Shown piece by piece: positions 45,301-53,536 of a DNA stretch of 64,000 nucleotides. Each line of letters begins with the position of its first letter. The first letter of the stretch is position 1. The translations under genes were made by a program, and so were the position numbers. Below the pieces are notes generated by a model that worked only from the letters and a program-made list of their open reading frames with translations, made no database searches and had not been told where the DNA came from. The stretch lies in NCBI GenBank assembly GCA_965661575.1, contig CBFIEJ010000001.1, forward strand, positions 1 to 64,000. Direction: 5' to 3'. The DNA comes from UA16 sp965661575. GTDB lineage: Bacteria; Bacteroidota; Bacteroidia; Flavobacteriales_D; Sanyastnellaceae.

Positions 45301-45335
45301 AAAAAATGAGAGCCACAGTCGCTCTCATTTTTTTT
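45301..45335 (+). terminator. Rho-independent terminator after rpmF
   Basis: A perfect 13-bp stem (AAAAAATGAGAGC with GCTCTCATTTTTT) and a seven-base loop ends in eight T. It is the strongest terminator seen in the window. Confidence 0.92.
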
Positions 45336-45373
45336 GCCCTATGATTTCAATTGACCGGAGTTCTTCCACAAAG

Positions 45374-45418
45374 TGCAGTGTAAAAGGGTATAACTTCATG
45401 TGCACTGCATGGGTGCAC
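45374..45418 (+). promoter_or_regulatory. Possible operator upstream of fabH
   Basis: TGCAGTG (45374-45380) and CACTGCA (45403-45409) form an inverted repeat. Two self-palindromic GTGCAC copies (45400-45405, 45413-45418) abut the fabH -7 element. A transcription-factor site is plausible but no factor is identified. Confidence 0.35.
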
Positions 45419-45422
45419 CGGC

Positions 45423-45430
45423 TATCTTTA
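45423..45430 (+). promoter_or_regulatory. -7 element for fabH
   Basis: TATCTTTA, one base off the consensus, lies 33 bases before the fabH ATG and directly after the second GTGCAC repeat. Confidence 0.45.
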
Positions 45431-45463
45431 CCCGCTATTTTACTCACCAACGCTTATTAAGTC

Positions 45464-46456
45464 ATGCGCGCTGCCATAACTTCTGTTGCAGGTTACCTGC
45501 CCGACGATGTCCTCACCAATGCTGATTTGGAAAAAATGGTGGACACCAACGACGAATGGATTCGTTCCCGCACGGGAATTGAAGAACGTCGGATTTTGAA
45601 GGACCCAACAAAAGCCACTTCTGACATGGGGGCCGAAGCCGTGAAAACGCTTCTGGAAAAACGAGGCATCGATGCGACGGAGATTGATCTCATCATCGTC
45701 GCCACCGTAACAGCAGACATGCATTTCCCTTCAACCGCCAATCTCATCGCTCACAAAGTAGGTGCTGTGAATTCTTGGGGGTATGACTTGAGTGCGGCTT
45801 GTTCTGGCTTCATCTTCGCTCTGACCACGGGAGCCAAGTTCATCGAAAGTGGCCAGTACAAAAAAGTCGTGATCGTAGGTGCTGATAAGATGAGTTCAAT
45901 CATTGATTACACTGATCGTACGACATGCATTCTATTCGGTGATGGCGCAGCAGCGGTGCTGCTCGAACCTTCCGAAAACCACGGAATCATTGACCACAAA
46001 TTACACGTAGACGGCAACGGAGCCAACTTTCTACGACAAAAAGCAGGTGGATCCCTCTTCCCACCCACCCACGAGACCGTTGACAATAAAGAGCATGTCA
46101 TCTGGCAAGATGGTCAGCCTGTATTTAAAGCAGCCGTCAAAGGAATGGCTGACGTCAGCTACGACATCATGCAACGGAATGATTTAGCTCCAGACGACGT
46201 CGCATGGCTCGTTCCACACCAAGCAAATCTGCGCATCATTGATGCCACACAGCGTCGCATGGGACTGCCCGCAGAGAAAGTGATGATCAACATCCAGAAA
46301 TACGGAAACACCACCGCAGCCACAATTCCTTTGTGCTTGCGAGACTGGGAATCCCAATTGAAGGCTGGAGATAATATCATCCTTGCAGCGTTCGGTGGAG
46401 GCTTCACATGGGGTGCCGTTTACCTGCAATGGGCATACGATACTCCGCAATCATGA
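45464..46456 (+). CDS. fabH: 3-oxoacyl-ACP synthase III (FabH)
   Basis: FabH condenses acetyl-CoA with malonyl-ACP to start fatty-acid synthesis. The catalytic triad is visible: Cys about 113 in SAACSGF, His about 252 in VPHQANLR and Asn about 282 in KYGNTTAA. The C-terminal GGGFTWGA is conserved. The length is 330 aa. It sits between rpmF and accBC, a classic lipid cluster, although plsX, often found here, is missing. Repeats next to the promoter hint at regulation. Confidence 0.96.
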   Translation: MRAAITSVAGYLPDDVLTNADLEKMVDTNDEWIRSRTGIEERRILKDPTKATSDMGAEAVKTLLEKRGIDATEIDLIIVATVTADMHFPSTANLIAHKVGAVNSWGYDLSAACSGFIFALTTGAKFIESGQYKKVVIVGADKMSSIIDYTDRTTCILFGDGAAAVLLEPSENHGIIDHKLHVDGNGANFLRQKAGGSLFPPTHETVDNKEHVIWQDGQPVFKAAVKGMADVSYDIMQRNDLAPDDVAWLVPHQANLRIIDATQRRMGLPAEKVMINIQKYGNTTAATIPLCLRDWESQLKAGDNIILAAFGGGFTWGAVYLQWAYDTPQS

Positions 46457-46488
46457 CCCTTTGGTTCGTGGTTAAAAAAAATCCAACC

Positions 46489-46496
46489 TAAATTCG
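46489..46496 (+). promoter_or_regulatory. -7 element for accBC
   Basis: TAAATTCG lies 19 bases before the accB ATG. A TTCG at 46465-46468 is 20 bases upstream and could be the -33 part. Confidence 0.4.
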
Positions 46497-46515
46497 TCCC
46501 TTAAAATAGTCAGAT

Positions 46516-47028
46516 ATGACCATTACCGAAATTCAAGACCTCATCAAATTCATCGCTAAGGCGGGAGTCACAGAGGTGGAAATCGAAAAAAAGGATTTTA
46601 AGATTACCATCAAATCTGAAATGCCTAAAAAGAAGAAGGGCTTCGGCGAAGCCGAAGCTACGATTCAAGTGCCCATGGCGATGGCAACAGGCATGACGCC
46701 GATGGCACCTGTCGTCGCGGCGCCATCTGCGCCTGTCGCCCCAGCAGTCGAGGCAGCAGCTCCAGCCACTGAAACAGAGGAGAACAACTACGTCACTGTA
46801 AAATCTCCCATGATCGGGACGTTTTATCGCAGACCTGCTCCAGATAAAGAAGCATTTGTTGATGTCGGTGATTCCACCAAAGTGGGAGACACCATCTGTG
46901 TCATTGAGGCGATGAAACTGTTCAATGAAATCGAATCGGAAATCACGGGGAAAATTGTCAAAATCCTTGTGGATGACAATTCACCTGTTGAATATGATCA
47001 GCCATTGTTCTTGGTCGATCCCGCCTGA
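46516..47028 (+). CDS. accB: Biotin carboxyl carrier protein of acetyl-CoA carboxylase
   Basis: AccB carries biotin between the carboxylase and transferase. The C-terminal biotinyl domain (about 93-170) has EAMKLF with the biotinylated Lys at about 134 and SPMIGTFYR at its start. A Pro/Ala/Val linker (about 55-88) connects an N-terminal helix. The length is 170 aa. accC follows after 11 bases, so the two form one transcript. Confidence 0.96.
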   Translation: MTITEIQDLIKFIAKAGVTEVEIEKKDFKITIKSEMPKKKKGFGEAEATIQVPMAMATGMTPMAPVVAAPSAPVAPAVEAAAPATETEENNYVTVKSPMIGTFYRRPAPDKEAFVDVGDSTKVGDTICVIEAMKLFNEIESEITGKIVKILVDDNSPVEYDQPLFLVDPA

Positions 47029-47039
47029 ACCCCATCACC

Positions 47040-48374
47040 ATGTTCAAGAAAATTCTGATTGCGAACCGCGGGGAAATAGCCCTGCGCGTCATCCGGACAT
47101 GCAAGGAAATGGGCATCAAAACGGTGGCCGTATACTCCACTGCAGATGCTGAAAGTTTGCACGTGCGATTTGCCGATGAAGCGGTCTGCATAGGTCCCCC
47201 TCGGAGCACCGAGTCCTATTTGGACATTCCGAAGATCATCGCAGCCGCTGAAATCACGAATGCCGATGCGATTCACCCCGGATATGGATTCCTTTCTGAA
47301 AACGCAGACTTCTCTCGAATTTGTGCAGAAAATCACATCAAGTTCATCGGTGCAAGTCCAACAATGATCGAATCCATGGGTGACAAAGCTTCGGCAAAGG
47401 CAACCATGAAAAAGGCCGGAGTTCCAACCATCCCCGGAAACGTCGGTATTCTGGAAAGCTTGGAAGAAGCGACCAAAATCGCTGCCAAAATTGGCTATCC
47501 TGTAATGCTCAAAGCCACGGCTGGTGGCGGAGGAAAAGGCATGCAAGTCTGTCATGATGAAGAAGGATTAGCTGAAGGCTGGGAATCAACGCGTCGGGAA
47601 GCCGGTGCAGCGTTCGGAAACGATGGCATGTACATGGAGAAGTTCGTGGTAGAACCACGGCACATCGAAATTCAAATTGCAGCTGACCAACGCGGCAAAG
47701 CTTGCCACCTATCTGAGCGTGATTGCTCCATTCAGCGGCGCCATCAAAAGCTGGTAGAAGAAACACCGTCTCCATACATGACCGATAAACTTCGGGAAAA
47801 GATGGGCAAGGCGGCAATCAAAGCTGCGGAAGCGGTGAAATACGAAGGTGTGGGAACTGTCGAGTTTCTGGTTGATGCCAATCGGGATTTCTATTTCATG
47901 GAAATGAATACCCGAATCCAAGTTGAGCACACCATCACTGAAGAGGTGGTCAACTACGATTTGATCAAGGAGCAGATCAAATTGGCCGCTGGAGAAAACA
48001 TCAGCGGGAAAAATTATTACCCTCAGATGCACGCCATTCAGTGCCGAATCAACGCCGAGGATCCAGACCGAAATTTCGCTCCTTGCCCTGGGATGATCAC
48101 CGACTACCACGCTCCAGGAGGGCACGGTGTTCGGCTCGACACGCACGTATACTCTGGCTATAGCATCCCTCCGTACTACGACTCAATGATCTCCAAGCTC
48201 ATCGTCGTTGCTCAAACGAGAGATGAAGCCATATTGAAGATGCAACGCGCGTTGGATGAGTACGTCATCGAAGGTGTCAAAACCACCATTCCCTTTCACC
48301 AAAGGTTGATGCGTCACGAGCGCTTCAAGAGCGGTGACTTCACGACGAAGTTCATGGAAGAGGAGACGGTCTAA
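47040..48374 (+). CDS. accC: Biotin carboxylase subunit of acetyl-CoA carboxylase
   Basis: AccC carboxylates biotin using ATP and bicarbonate. The N-terminal FKKILIANRGEIALRVIR is diagnostic. The glycine-rich ATP loop is KATAGGGGKGMQ, and the active-site stretch includes ERDCSIQRRHQKLVEE and EMNTRIQVEHTITE. The length is 444 aa. It is the last gene of the accBC unit, ended by a bidirectional terminator. The transferase subunits accA and accD are not in the window. Confidence 0.96.
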   Translation: MFKKILIANRGEIALRVIRTCKEMGIKTVAVYSTADAESLHVRFADEAVCIGPPRSTESYLDIPKIIAAAEITNADAIHPGYGFLSENADFSRICAENHIKFIGASPTMIESMGDKASAKATMKKAGVPTIPGNVGILESLEEATKIAAKIGYPVMLKATAGGGGKGMQVCHDEEGLAEGWESTRREAGAAFGNDGMYMEKFVVEPRHIEIQIAADQRGKACHLSERDCSIQRRHQKLVEETPSPYMTDKLREKMGKAAIKAAEAVKYEGVGTVEFLVDANRDFYFMEMNTRIQVEHTITEEVVNYDLIKEQIKLAAGENISGKNYYPQMHAIQCRINAEDPDRNFAPCPGMITDYHAPGGHGVRLDTHVYSGYSIPPYYDSMISKLIVVAQTRDEAILKMQRALDEYVIEGVKTTIPFHQRLMRHERFKSGDFTTKFMEEETV

Positions 48375-48410
48375 CCGTCATTGAGTTCTCCGCAACGCTA
48401 AACGCGTTTT

Positions 48411-48444
48411 AAAAAGCCGCCTCAGTCCTTGGAGCGGCTTTTTT
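48411..48444. terminator. Bidirectional terminator between accC and rfaE2
   Basis: AAAAAGCCGC(C)TC pairs with GAGCGGCTTTTTT with one bulged C. It is flanked by A on one side and T on the other, so it can stop both convergent genes. Its stem overlaps the last codons and stop of rfaE2. Confidence 0.85.
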
Positions 48445-48916
48445 GCAACATGGCCGTAGTGGAATGACCGGCTAAGAATGGCAGGACCGCAACCTTTCCT
48501 CCGTACTTCGAAACTTCATGCGATCCTACGATGTATGACGGTGAGTTCGGATCCTTCACGTCGGGGTCATAGTCTCCACCTTTGACGAGAACATCCGGAC
48601 GAATCTGTTTGATCAGTTCCAACGGAGTTTCTGCTGAAAAAACCACCGCCAAATCCACGGAACGAAGCGCCTCCAAAACCAACTTCCGCGATCCTTCGTC
48701 ATTGATTGGACGTTCTGGCCCCTTCCCCAACGTGCGCACGCTGGAATCCGAATTCACACCCACAACGAGCCGATGGCCCAATTCCCGAGCGCCGCGCAGA
48801 TAGGTCACATGCCCCGCATGCAATAAATCGAAAACACCATTGGTAAACACGATGGTTTCGCCTTCGGATTTCCACCGCTCAAGGACCGATTCCAGTGATG
48901 AATTCATCCGTTCCAT
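48422..48916 (-). CDS. rfaE2: D-glycero-beta-D-manno-heptose 1-phosphate adenylyltransferase
   Basis: This is the nucleotidyltransferase half of HldE, making ADP-heptose for the LPS core. The motif TNGVFDLLHAGHVTYL contains the HxGH nucleotide site; KGGDYDPD and SRS near the C-terminus are typical. The length is 164 aa, a stand-alone domain as usual in Bacteroidota. It is the last gene of the panD unit with zero gap to the previous gene; its final codons form part of the terminator stem. Confidence 0.93.
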   Translation of the reverse strand: MERMNSSLESVLERWKSEGETIVFTNGVFDLLHAGHVTYLRGARELGHRLVVGVNSDSSVRTLGKGPERPINDEGSRKLVLEALRSVDLAVVFSAETPLELIKQIRPDVLVKGGDYDPDVKDPNSPSYIVGSHEVSKYGGKVAVLPFLAGHSTTAMLQKSRSKD

Positions 48917-49909
48917 TTAGATCGTTGTTGTTGGACGATTTTCTCGGTCTTTGCGAATGCGAAACCACATCAGCGCCAAATAAGCAATACCGCCGGTGAT
49001 CACAATCATTGCCGTTTGCGTAATCCAGATCACATTGGCAACTGCAAACCCCAATTCTTGAGCATATCCCAAAGCGGAGAAACCGAGCATAACTGCCCAA
49101 TGGTATGCACCCACTCCGCCAGGCGCGGGCATGACCATTCCGAAGCCACCCGCGACCATGATAAACAAAGCCTGTGTAACCGTGATCGAGGCGACCGCGC
49201 CAATGGACTTGAAAATCACCCAAGCCATGAAAAAGTACATGCTCCAGATGAAGAAAGTATGAAACAAAAACATGCCTTTTCGTTTCATCTGCCGTATGCT
49301 ATTCAAGCCCTCCCATATGCCTTTCAGAAAAGACAATACTTTTTGTGCAAAAGACAATTGCAACAGCATCTTTCGCTTGAACCAAGCCAACCCCAATGCG
49401 CCCAGCAAGACAAATCCACCGATGACCGCGTTGGTAGTGTCCGGTAATTCTGCCCCCTCAATCAAGCCCAAAAATGCCGGCAGATTGGAAAACACAGCGA
49501 TGCAAGTCAAAACCATCAGGATGACAAAATCGACCACGCGTTCGCTGATCACCGTCCCGAACAACTGATCAACTGGGATATCATCCGTTTGATTCAGAGC
49601 GGCGCAGCGGGCCAACTCACCACTTCGTGGGATAAATGTGTTGGCAAAGTACGCGAAGGTTACCGCGTGCACCGTTCGAATTGGAGAGGGTTTATGGCCG
49701 AGTGGATCAAGCAAGATCACCCAGCGCAAACCTCGGCTGACAATCGCCAAATATCCCATGACAAACGAGAGGATTAGCCCTGTCCACGAAGCCGAACGCA
49801 TATCATTCCATAAAGCTTCTCGGTCTTCGACCATGGAAAAAGCCATATAGAAGAGCAAGACTCCAATGCCCAAAAACCCTAAGTACATCAATACTTTTCG
49901 GAAACTCAT
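48917..49909 (-). CDS. Flippase-like integral membrane protein (UPF0104/LPG synthase TM family)
   Basis: About eight hydrophobic segments span the 330 residues. The family pattern TFIPRSGELARCAALNQ and MPAPGGVGAYHWAV is clear. These proteins share the membrane part of lysylphosphatidylglycerol synthase and related flippases; without the synthase domain the substrate is unknown. It overlaps panD by four bases and abuts rfaE2. A second member of the family is at 53523-54650. Confidence 0.85.
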   Translation of the reverse strand: MSFRKVLMYLGFLGIGVLLFYMAFSMVEDREALWNDMRSASWTGLILSFVMGYLAIVSRGLRWVILLDPLGHKPSPIRTVHAVTFAYFANTFIPRSGELARCAALNQTDDIPVDQLFGTVISERVVDFVILMVLTCIAVFSNLPAFLGLIEGAELPDTTNAVIGGFVLLGALGLAWFKRKMLLQLSFAQKVLSFLKGIWEGLNSIRQMKRKGMFLFHTFFIWSMYFFMAWVIFKSIGAVASITVTQALFIMVAGGFGMVMPAPGGVGAYHWAVMLGFSALGYAQELGFAVANVIWITQTAMIVITGGIAYLALMWFRIRKDRENRPTTTI

Positions 49910-50259
49910 GATGTTAGCTTATTGGTGCTTGTATCAGGGAAGACGAGCTTAGGCTGATGGGTTTTCGCCTCCTCTGGAGTCATGTGGCCATAGGCAATGA
50001 CAATGATCACATCACCCACCTGAACGCGCCGGGCCGCAGGACCATTGAGGCCCACTTGTCCGCTCCCGCGCTCTCCAAGAATGGTGTAGGTTTCAAATCG
50101 TTCTCCATTATTGATGTTGACGATCTGCACCTTTTCACCTTCAAACAATCCAGCTGCATCCAGCAAATCGGGATCAAGCGTGATGGAACCGATGTAATTT
50201 AAATCCGCCTGCGTCACCGTTAAACGGTGCAACTTGGCGCGTAGCATGGTAATCAACAT
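49906..50259 (-). CDS. panD: Aspartate 1-decarboxylase
   Basis: PanD decarboxylates aspartate to beta-alanine for pantothenate. The pro-enzyme self-cleaves between Gly24 and Ser25, present here in NYIGSITLD, to form a pyruvoyl group. LHRLTVTQADL and the C-terminal VIVIAYGHM are conserved. With the chosen ATG the cleavage residue number matches E. coli exactly. A TACTTTTG element ends four bases before this ATG. It heads a unit with the flippase-like gene and rfaE2. Confidence 0.96.
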   Translation of the reverse strand: MLITMLRAKLHRLTVTQADLNYIGSITLDPDLLDAAGLFEGEKVQIVNINNGERFETYTILGERGSGQVGLNGPAARRVQVGDVIIVIAYGHMTPEEAKTHQPKLVFPDTSTNKLTS

Positions 50260-50263
50260 GCTG

Positions 50264-50271
50264 CAAAAGTA
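50264..50271 (-). promoter_or_regulatory. -7 element for panD
   Basis: The minus strand reads TACTTTTG, four bases before the ATG. The junction TTTTGCAGCATG is the same as at tatC. Confidence 0.5.
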
Positions 50272-50326
50272 AGAAACACGAAAAGACCACAGCGCTTGAA
50301 TCGCGTGATCTTCATGGCCAGTCCAT

Positions 50327-51844
50327 TCAGAAGGTCGGAACCCAATGCAATTCGACCCTTCGGTCGAATTCAGAAACACCTTTCGATCCGTGCGAACCCT
50401 TTCCAAAGCAAGTGATCCGCGCCGCATCAAATCCCGATGAAATCACGAATTCTCTCGCATGCTCTGCACGTCTTTTGGATAGGTCTAGATTCAATTCAGA
50501 CGTACCACTAGCATCTGCATATCCAGTGATCTCGATTTTCCAGCCAACCGGCCAGCGACCTTCGTCATCTTTCGACTCCTCTAACCAATCTGACAATGAT
50601 TGCCGCTCTTTTACACCCAGCTCAAAACCAGATTTTGCAAATTGGACTTGCCACGCTGTGGAAATTGTTTCCAATCGACTAGCATCACCTTCGTTCGGCC
50701 TCGGCCAGCGACGCAGGTGATCCAAAGGGAGAAGATCAAAAACAAAAGCTATACCACCTTCCATCCGATAGCTTCTAACGCGTTTCCATCCCTCCCAATA
50801 TTCGCTTGCACATTCCCCTGATGGACAACGCTCAAAAACATGGCAAACGGCTCCGTCTGGGATTGGTTCGGTGCTCTTATACTGGGTAACCTGCACCGAT
50901 AATGCTGCGTCCAATTGGATGTCTCCGATGCGCAAACGACCAAGAGCATCGGATTGTCCTGAAAAAACGTGAGGTCCGCCACGTTCGCGCAACTCGACGT
51001 TCAACCCCGGCAGAGGAGAACGTTGAAATCGAAATTCCAAAGCAAATTCAGATGCTTCTGTCGGTGCTTTTGACGGTGGCCCAACCCACCATAAATCCAT
51101 CCCAGAGCCTTCCGTGCGCGAAGCAGTGAGATAATACCCCGCTTCTGAAGCGGATCCGGCAGACACCAAGGACAACTCATCTCCGGCAGAGTTGATTGGT
51201 GACCCAAAGGGATTGGCAACAGCATAGTGATCAGAACGGACCGACTCATAAAGATCGAACCCTCCCAATCCATCTTTTCGTCCGTTGGTCGCAAACAACA
51301 GAGTGCCTGAATGAAAGTTGGGATAGACCTCATCGCCTGGGGTATTCAACTCCGTGAGCGGCTCTGGGATGCCCCAACCGTTTTCAGATTCTTGAGCCAT
51401 GTACAAATCAAAATCTCCGCCTTCAGCGACAGCACTCATCACCAAAACCCCACGGACCTCATCGATCGCAACATGCTGAATCGTTTCAAATCCTGGCCAG
51501 TGAGCGCTGGAAAAAGCGCGAAGCACAATCGAATTGGGTTCATTAAAATGAGACCAACCCTTGAGACGCTTTGACTCCCAATCGGATTTACCCTGTCGAA
51601 ACCAATCAAGGCTTCCTTTGCGTTTTTCAGACCCTTCAAATCGATTGAAAAAAAGTGATTCGCCATCCCAGCCCACGAGCACTTCATCACTCGACGTATT
51701 CAAATCATCCAACGTAACGAGCCTCCAATCCTCCGACTGAGCGGCAACACACTGCACGATGATGCAACTCAACAATACCAGAGCAAAGCCTCGAAATTGA
51801 GACTGTAACATCAATCGAAAGTTCAAGTGATTTTCGTTGATCAT
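50327..51844 (-). CDS. OmpA-family protein with PD40 repeats, PorE-like
   Basis: The signal peptide ends VAA before QSEDWRL. PD40/WD40-like blades fill about 30-290 (GTLLFATNGRKDGLGGFDLY), a transthyretin-like domain follows at about 290-340, and the last about 110 residues are an OmpA peptidoglycan-binding domain with ITGYADASGTSELNLDLSKRRA. This is the order of PorE-type proteins of the type IX system except that the N-terminal TPR is missing. It probably ties an outer-membrane complex to the wall. It is coupled to DUF3109 by a four-base overlap. Confidence 0.8.
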   Translation of the reverse strand: MINENHLNFRLMLQSQFRGFALVLLSCIIVQCVAAQSEDWRLVTLDDLNTSSDEVLVGWDGESLFFNRFEGSEKRKGSLDWFRQGKSDWESKRLKGWSHFNEPNSIVLRAFSSAHWPGFETIQHVAIDEVRGVLVMSAVAEGGDFDLYMAQESENGWGIPEPLTELNTPGDEVYPNFHSGTLLFATNGRKDGLGGFDLYESVRSDHYAVANPFGSPINSAGDELSLVSAGSASEAGYYLTASRTEGSGMDLWWVGPPSKAPTEASEFALEFRFQRSPLPGLNVELRERGGPHVFSGQSDALGRLRIGDIQLDAALSVQVTQYKSTEPIPDGAVCHVFERCPSGECASEYWEGWKRVRSYRMEGGIAFVFDLLPLDHLRRWPRPNEGDASRLETISTAWQVQFAKSGFELGVKERQSLSDWLEESKDDEGRWPVGWKIEITGYADASGTSELNLDLSKRRAEHAREFVISSGFDAARITCFGKGSHGSKGVSEFDRRVELHWVPTF

Positions 51845-52425
51845 CTTTTGGCTTGCTCTTCTTTCCAGGCCTTGCAAACCTCTTGAGCCTCGTCATACCA
51901 ATCCTCACCAAAGCGACGCACCAGCGCCGTCTTACAGAAATCGAGCACATTGGTCTGACTCGCCGCTCCACAGGACCTTGCGGCGTCGCATATGGGCCAT
52001 TGATGCACGTTCAACGCCGAAAAATCCTGGAGCTCTTTGATTCGAATCGGATACAAATGACAAGAAATCGGCTTTGGCCATTGCGTTTCCCCACGGCGCC
52101 AAGCTTGCTCAAAAGCACACTTAGCTGTCCCGTTCGGGTCAAATGTTGCGTAAACGCATTCCTTACCGTTGATGATGGGCGTCACATAATCGCCGTCGTG
52201 ATCCACTTCGAACAGTCCCACTCGCTCAATGACCTTCATCGCCTCAGGTCGCAAGTGCGGCTTAATCACCTCAAAAACATCTTCGATTTTTTCGAGCTCA
52301 TCCTCCGTCAATGGCGCTCCGCTTTCGCCTTCCACACAACAAGCACCCTTGCATTTGGATAGGTCACATGCAAACATGGCTTCAAAAACATCCTCCGAAA
52401 TCAGCGTATCTCCCAATGCAATCAT
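51841..52425 (-). CDS. DUF3109 family cysteine-rich protein
   Basis: The N-terminal MIALGDTLISEDVFE and DLSKCKGACCVEGESGAPL are diagnostic for this Bacteroidota family. At least eight cysteines, including CKGACC, ISCHLYPI and ICDAARSCG, suggest a metal or Fe-S site resembling YkgJ/CxxCxxCC proteins. The length is 194 aa. No role is established. The ATG is five bases from a TAATTTCG element. It is divergent from the radical SAM gene. Confidence 0.85.
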   Translation of the reverse strand: MIALGDTLISEDVFEAMFACDLSKCKGACCVEGESGAPLTEDELEKIEDVFEVIKPHLRPEAMKVIERVGLFEVDHDGDYVTPIINGKECVYATFDPNGTAKCAFEQAWRRGETQWPKPISCHLYPIRIKELQDFSALNVHQWPICDAARSCGAASQTNVLDFCKTALVRRFGEDWYDEAQEVCKAWKEEQAKR

Positions 52426-52430
52426 GTGAG

Positions 52431-52438
52431 CGAAATTA
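52431..52438 (-). promoter_or_regulatory. -7 element for DUF3109-OmpA unit
   Basis: The minus strand reads TAATTTCG and ends five bases before the ATG. Confidence 0.45.
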
Positions 52439-52479
52439 AATCGAACAACCCGAACGACCGCAACAAGAACAGGAAGAGT

Positions 52480-52487
52480 TAACTTTG
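52480..52487 (+). promoter_or_regulatory. -7 element for the radical SAM gene
   Basis: TAACTTTG ends five bases before the ATG, mirroring the divergent element 41 bases away. Confidence 0.5.
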
Positions 52488-52492
52488 ATATT

Positions 52493-53536
52493 ATGCGAAA
52501 TGGCTGGCACAAAGGGAATCGCGTGATCCAAGATCGATGGCGGCGTATGCAACCGTTGAATGCCAGGCGAATTCAAAATGCTTGGGCATTGCACCGCGGT
52601 TTTCGTGCCATGCAAAGCGGTAAGACGGTTCCACAGAATGCCTGGCCCATGAGTTTGAGTGTCGAACCAACCACTTCCTGCAATTTGCGTTGTCCAGAGT
52701 GCCCTTCAGGTCTTCGCTCTTTTACGCGACCCACAGGCATGTTGCAAACGGAATTGTTAGCAGAATTGATGAAGGAAGTCGGACCCCGGTTAGCCTACCT
52801 CAATTTATACTTTCAGGGCGAACCTTATTTGCACAAAGGAATGGATGATTTGGTCAGACTGGGACGCGAGCAAGGCGTTTACACTTCCACATCAACCAAT
52901 GCCCACTTCTTGCGCCCTGAACGCTGCGAGGCAATCGTAGAATCCGGATTGAATCGACTGATCATCAGCATCGATGGAACGACACAGGACACCTATTCCT
53001 CCTACCGAGTTGGAGGGCAACTGGACAAAGTTCTCGAAGGCACGGAGAACATGTTGCGAGCTCGAAAAAAATCGAACAGTGGTCTGCCCCACATCGTTTG
53101 GCAATTCCTAGTCGTTGGACCAAATGAGCATCAATTGGATGAAATACAATCCATGGCCAAGCAAATAGGCGTGGACGAATTGGTGATCAAAACAGCACAA
53201 ATCGACGACCCCAGAGACGGACACCCTTTGCTCACCGAAGATCCGGATCTTCGTCGCTACGACCGAAACCCTGCGGGCAAATGGTCAATTCGAAACGCCT
53301 TCCGGGATGAATGCTGGAGAATGTGGCAAGGGTGCGTCATGACATGGGATGGTCGCATCGTTCCGTGCTGCTTTGACAAAGACGCAGAACACGCCATGGG
53401 TACCTTCGGTGACCAATCATTTGAAAGCATCTGGTTCAGCGAGCAATACGACGCCTTCCGCTCACAAATCTTTCATGCCCGATCAAGCATTGAGATGTGC
53501 CAAAACTGTTCGGAAGGCAGCCATGTCTATGCTTGA
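52493..53536 (+). CDS. Radical SAM protein with SPASM domain
   Basis: The 4Fe-4S motif CNLRCPEC (CxxxCxxC) follows PMSLSVEPTTS at about residue 61. The partial barrel has YFQGEPYLH and ISIDGTTQDTYSSYR. A C-terminal SPASM-like cluster has CVMTWDGRIVPCCFDKD and CQNCSEG. SPASM enzymes modify peptides, proteins or cofactors; no precursor peptide gene is visible beside it. The length is 347 aa. It overlaps the next gene by 14 bases, a flippase-like membrane protein, so a role in envelope lipid or glycan modification is possible but unproven. Confidence 0.85.
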   Translation: MRNGWHKGNRVIQDRWRRMQPLNARRIQNAWALHRGFRAMQSGKTVPQNAWPMSLSVEPTTSCNLRCPECPSGLRSFTRPTGMLQTELLAELMKEVGPRLAYLNLYFQGEPYLHKGMDDLVRLGREQGVYTSTSTNAHFLRPERCEAIVESGLNRLIISIDGTTQDTYSSYRVGGQLDKVLEGTENMLRARKKSNSGLPHIVWQFLVVGPNEHQLDEIQSMAKQIGVDELVIKTAQIDDPRDGHPLLTEDPDLRRYDRNPAGKWSIRNAFRDECWRMWQGCVMTWDGRIVPCCFDKDAEHAMGTFGDQSFESIWFSEQYDAFRSQIFHARSSIEMCQNCSEGSHVYA

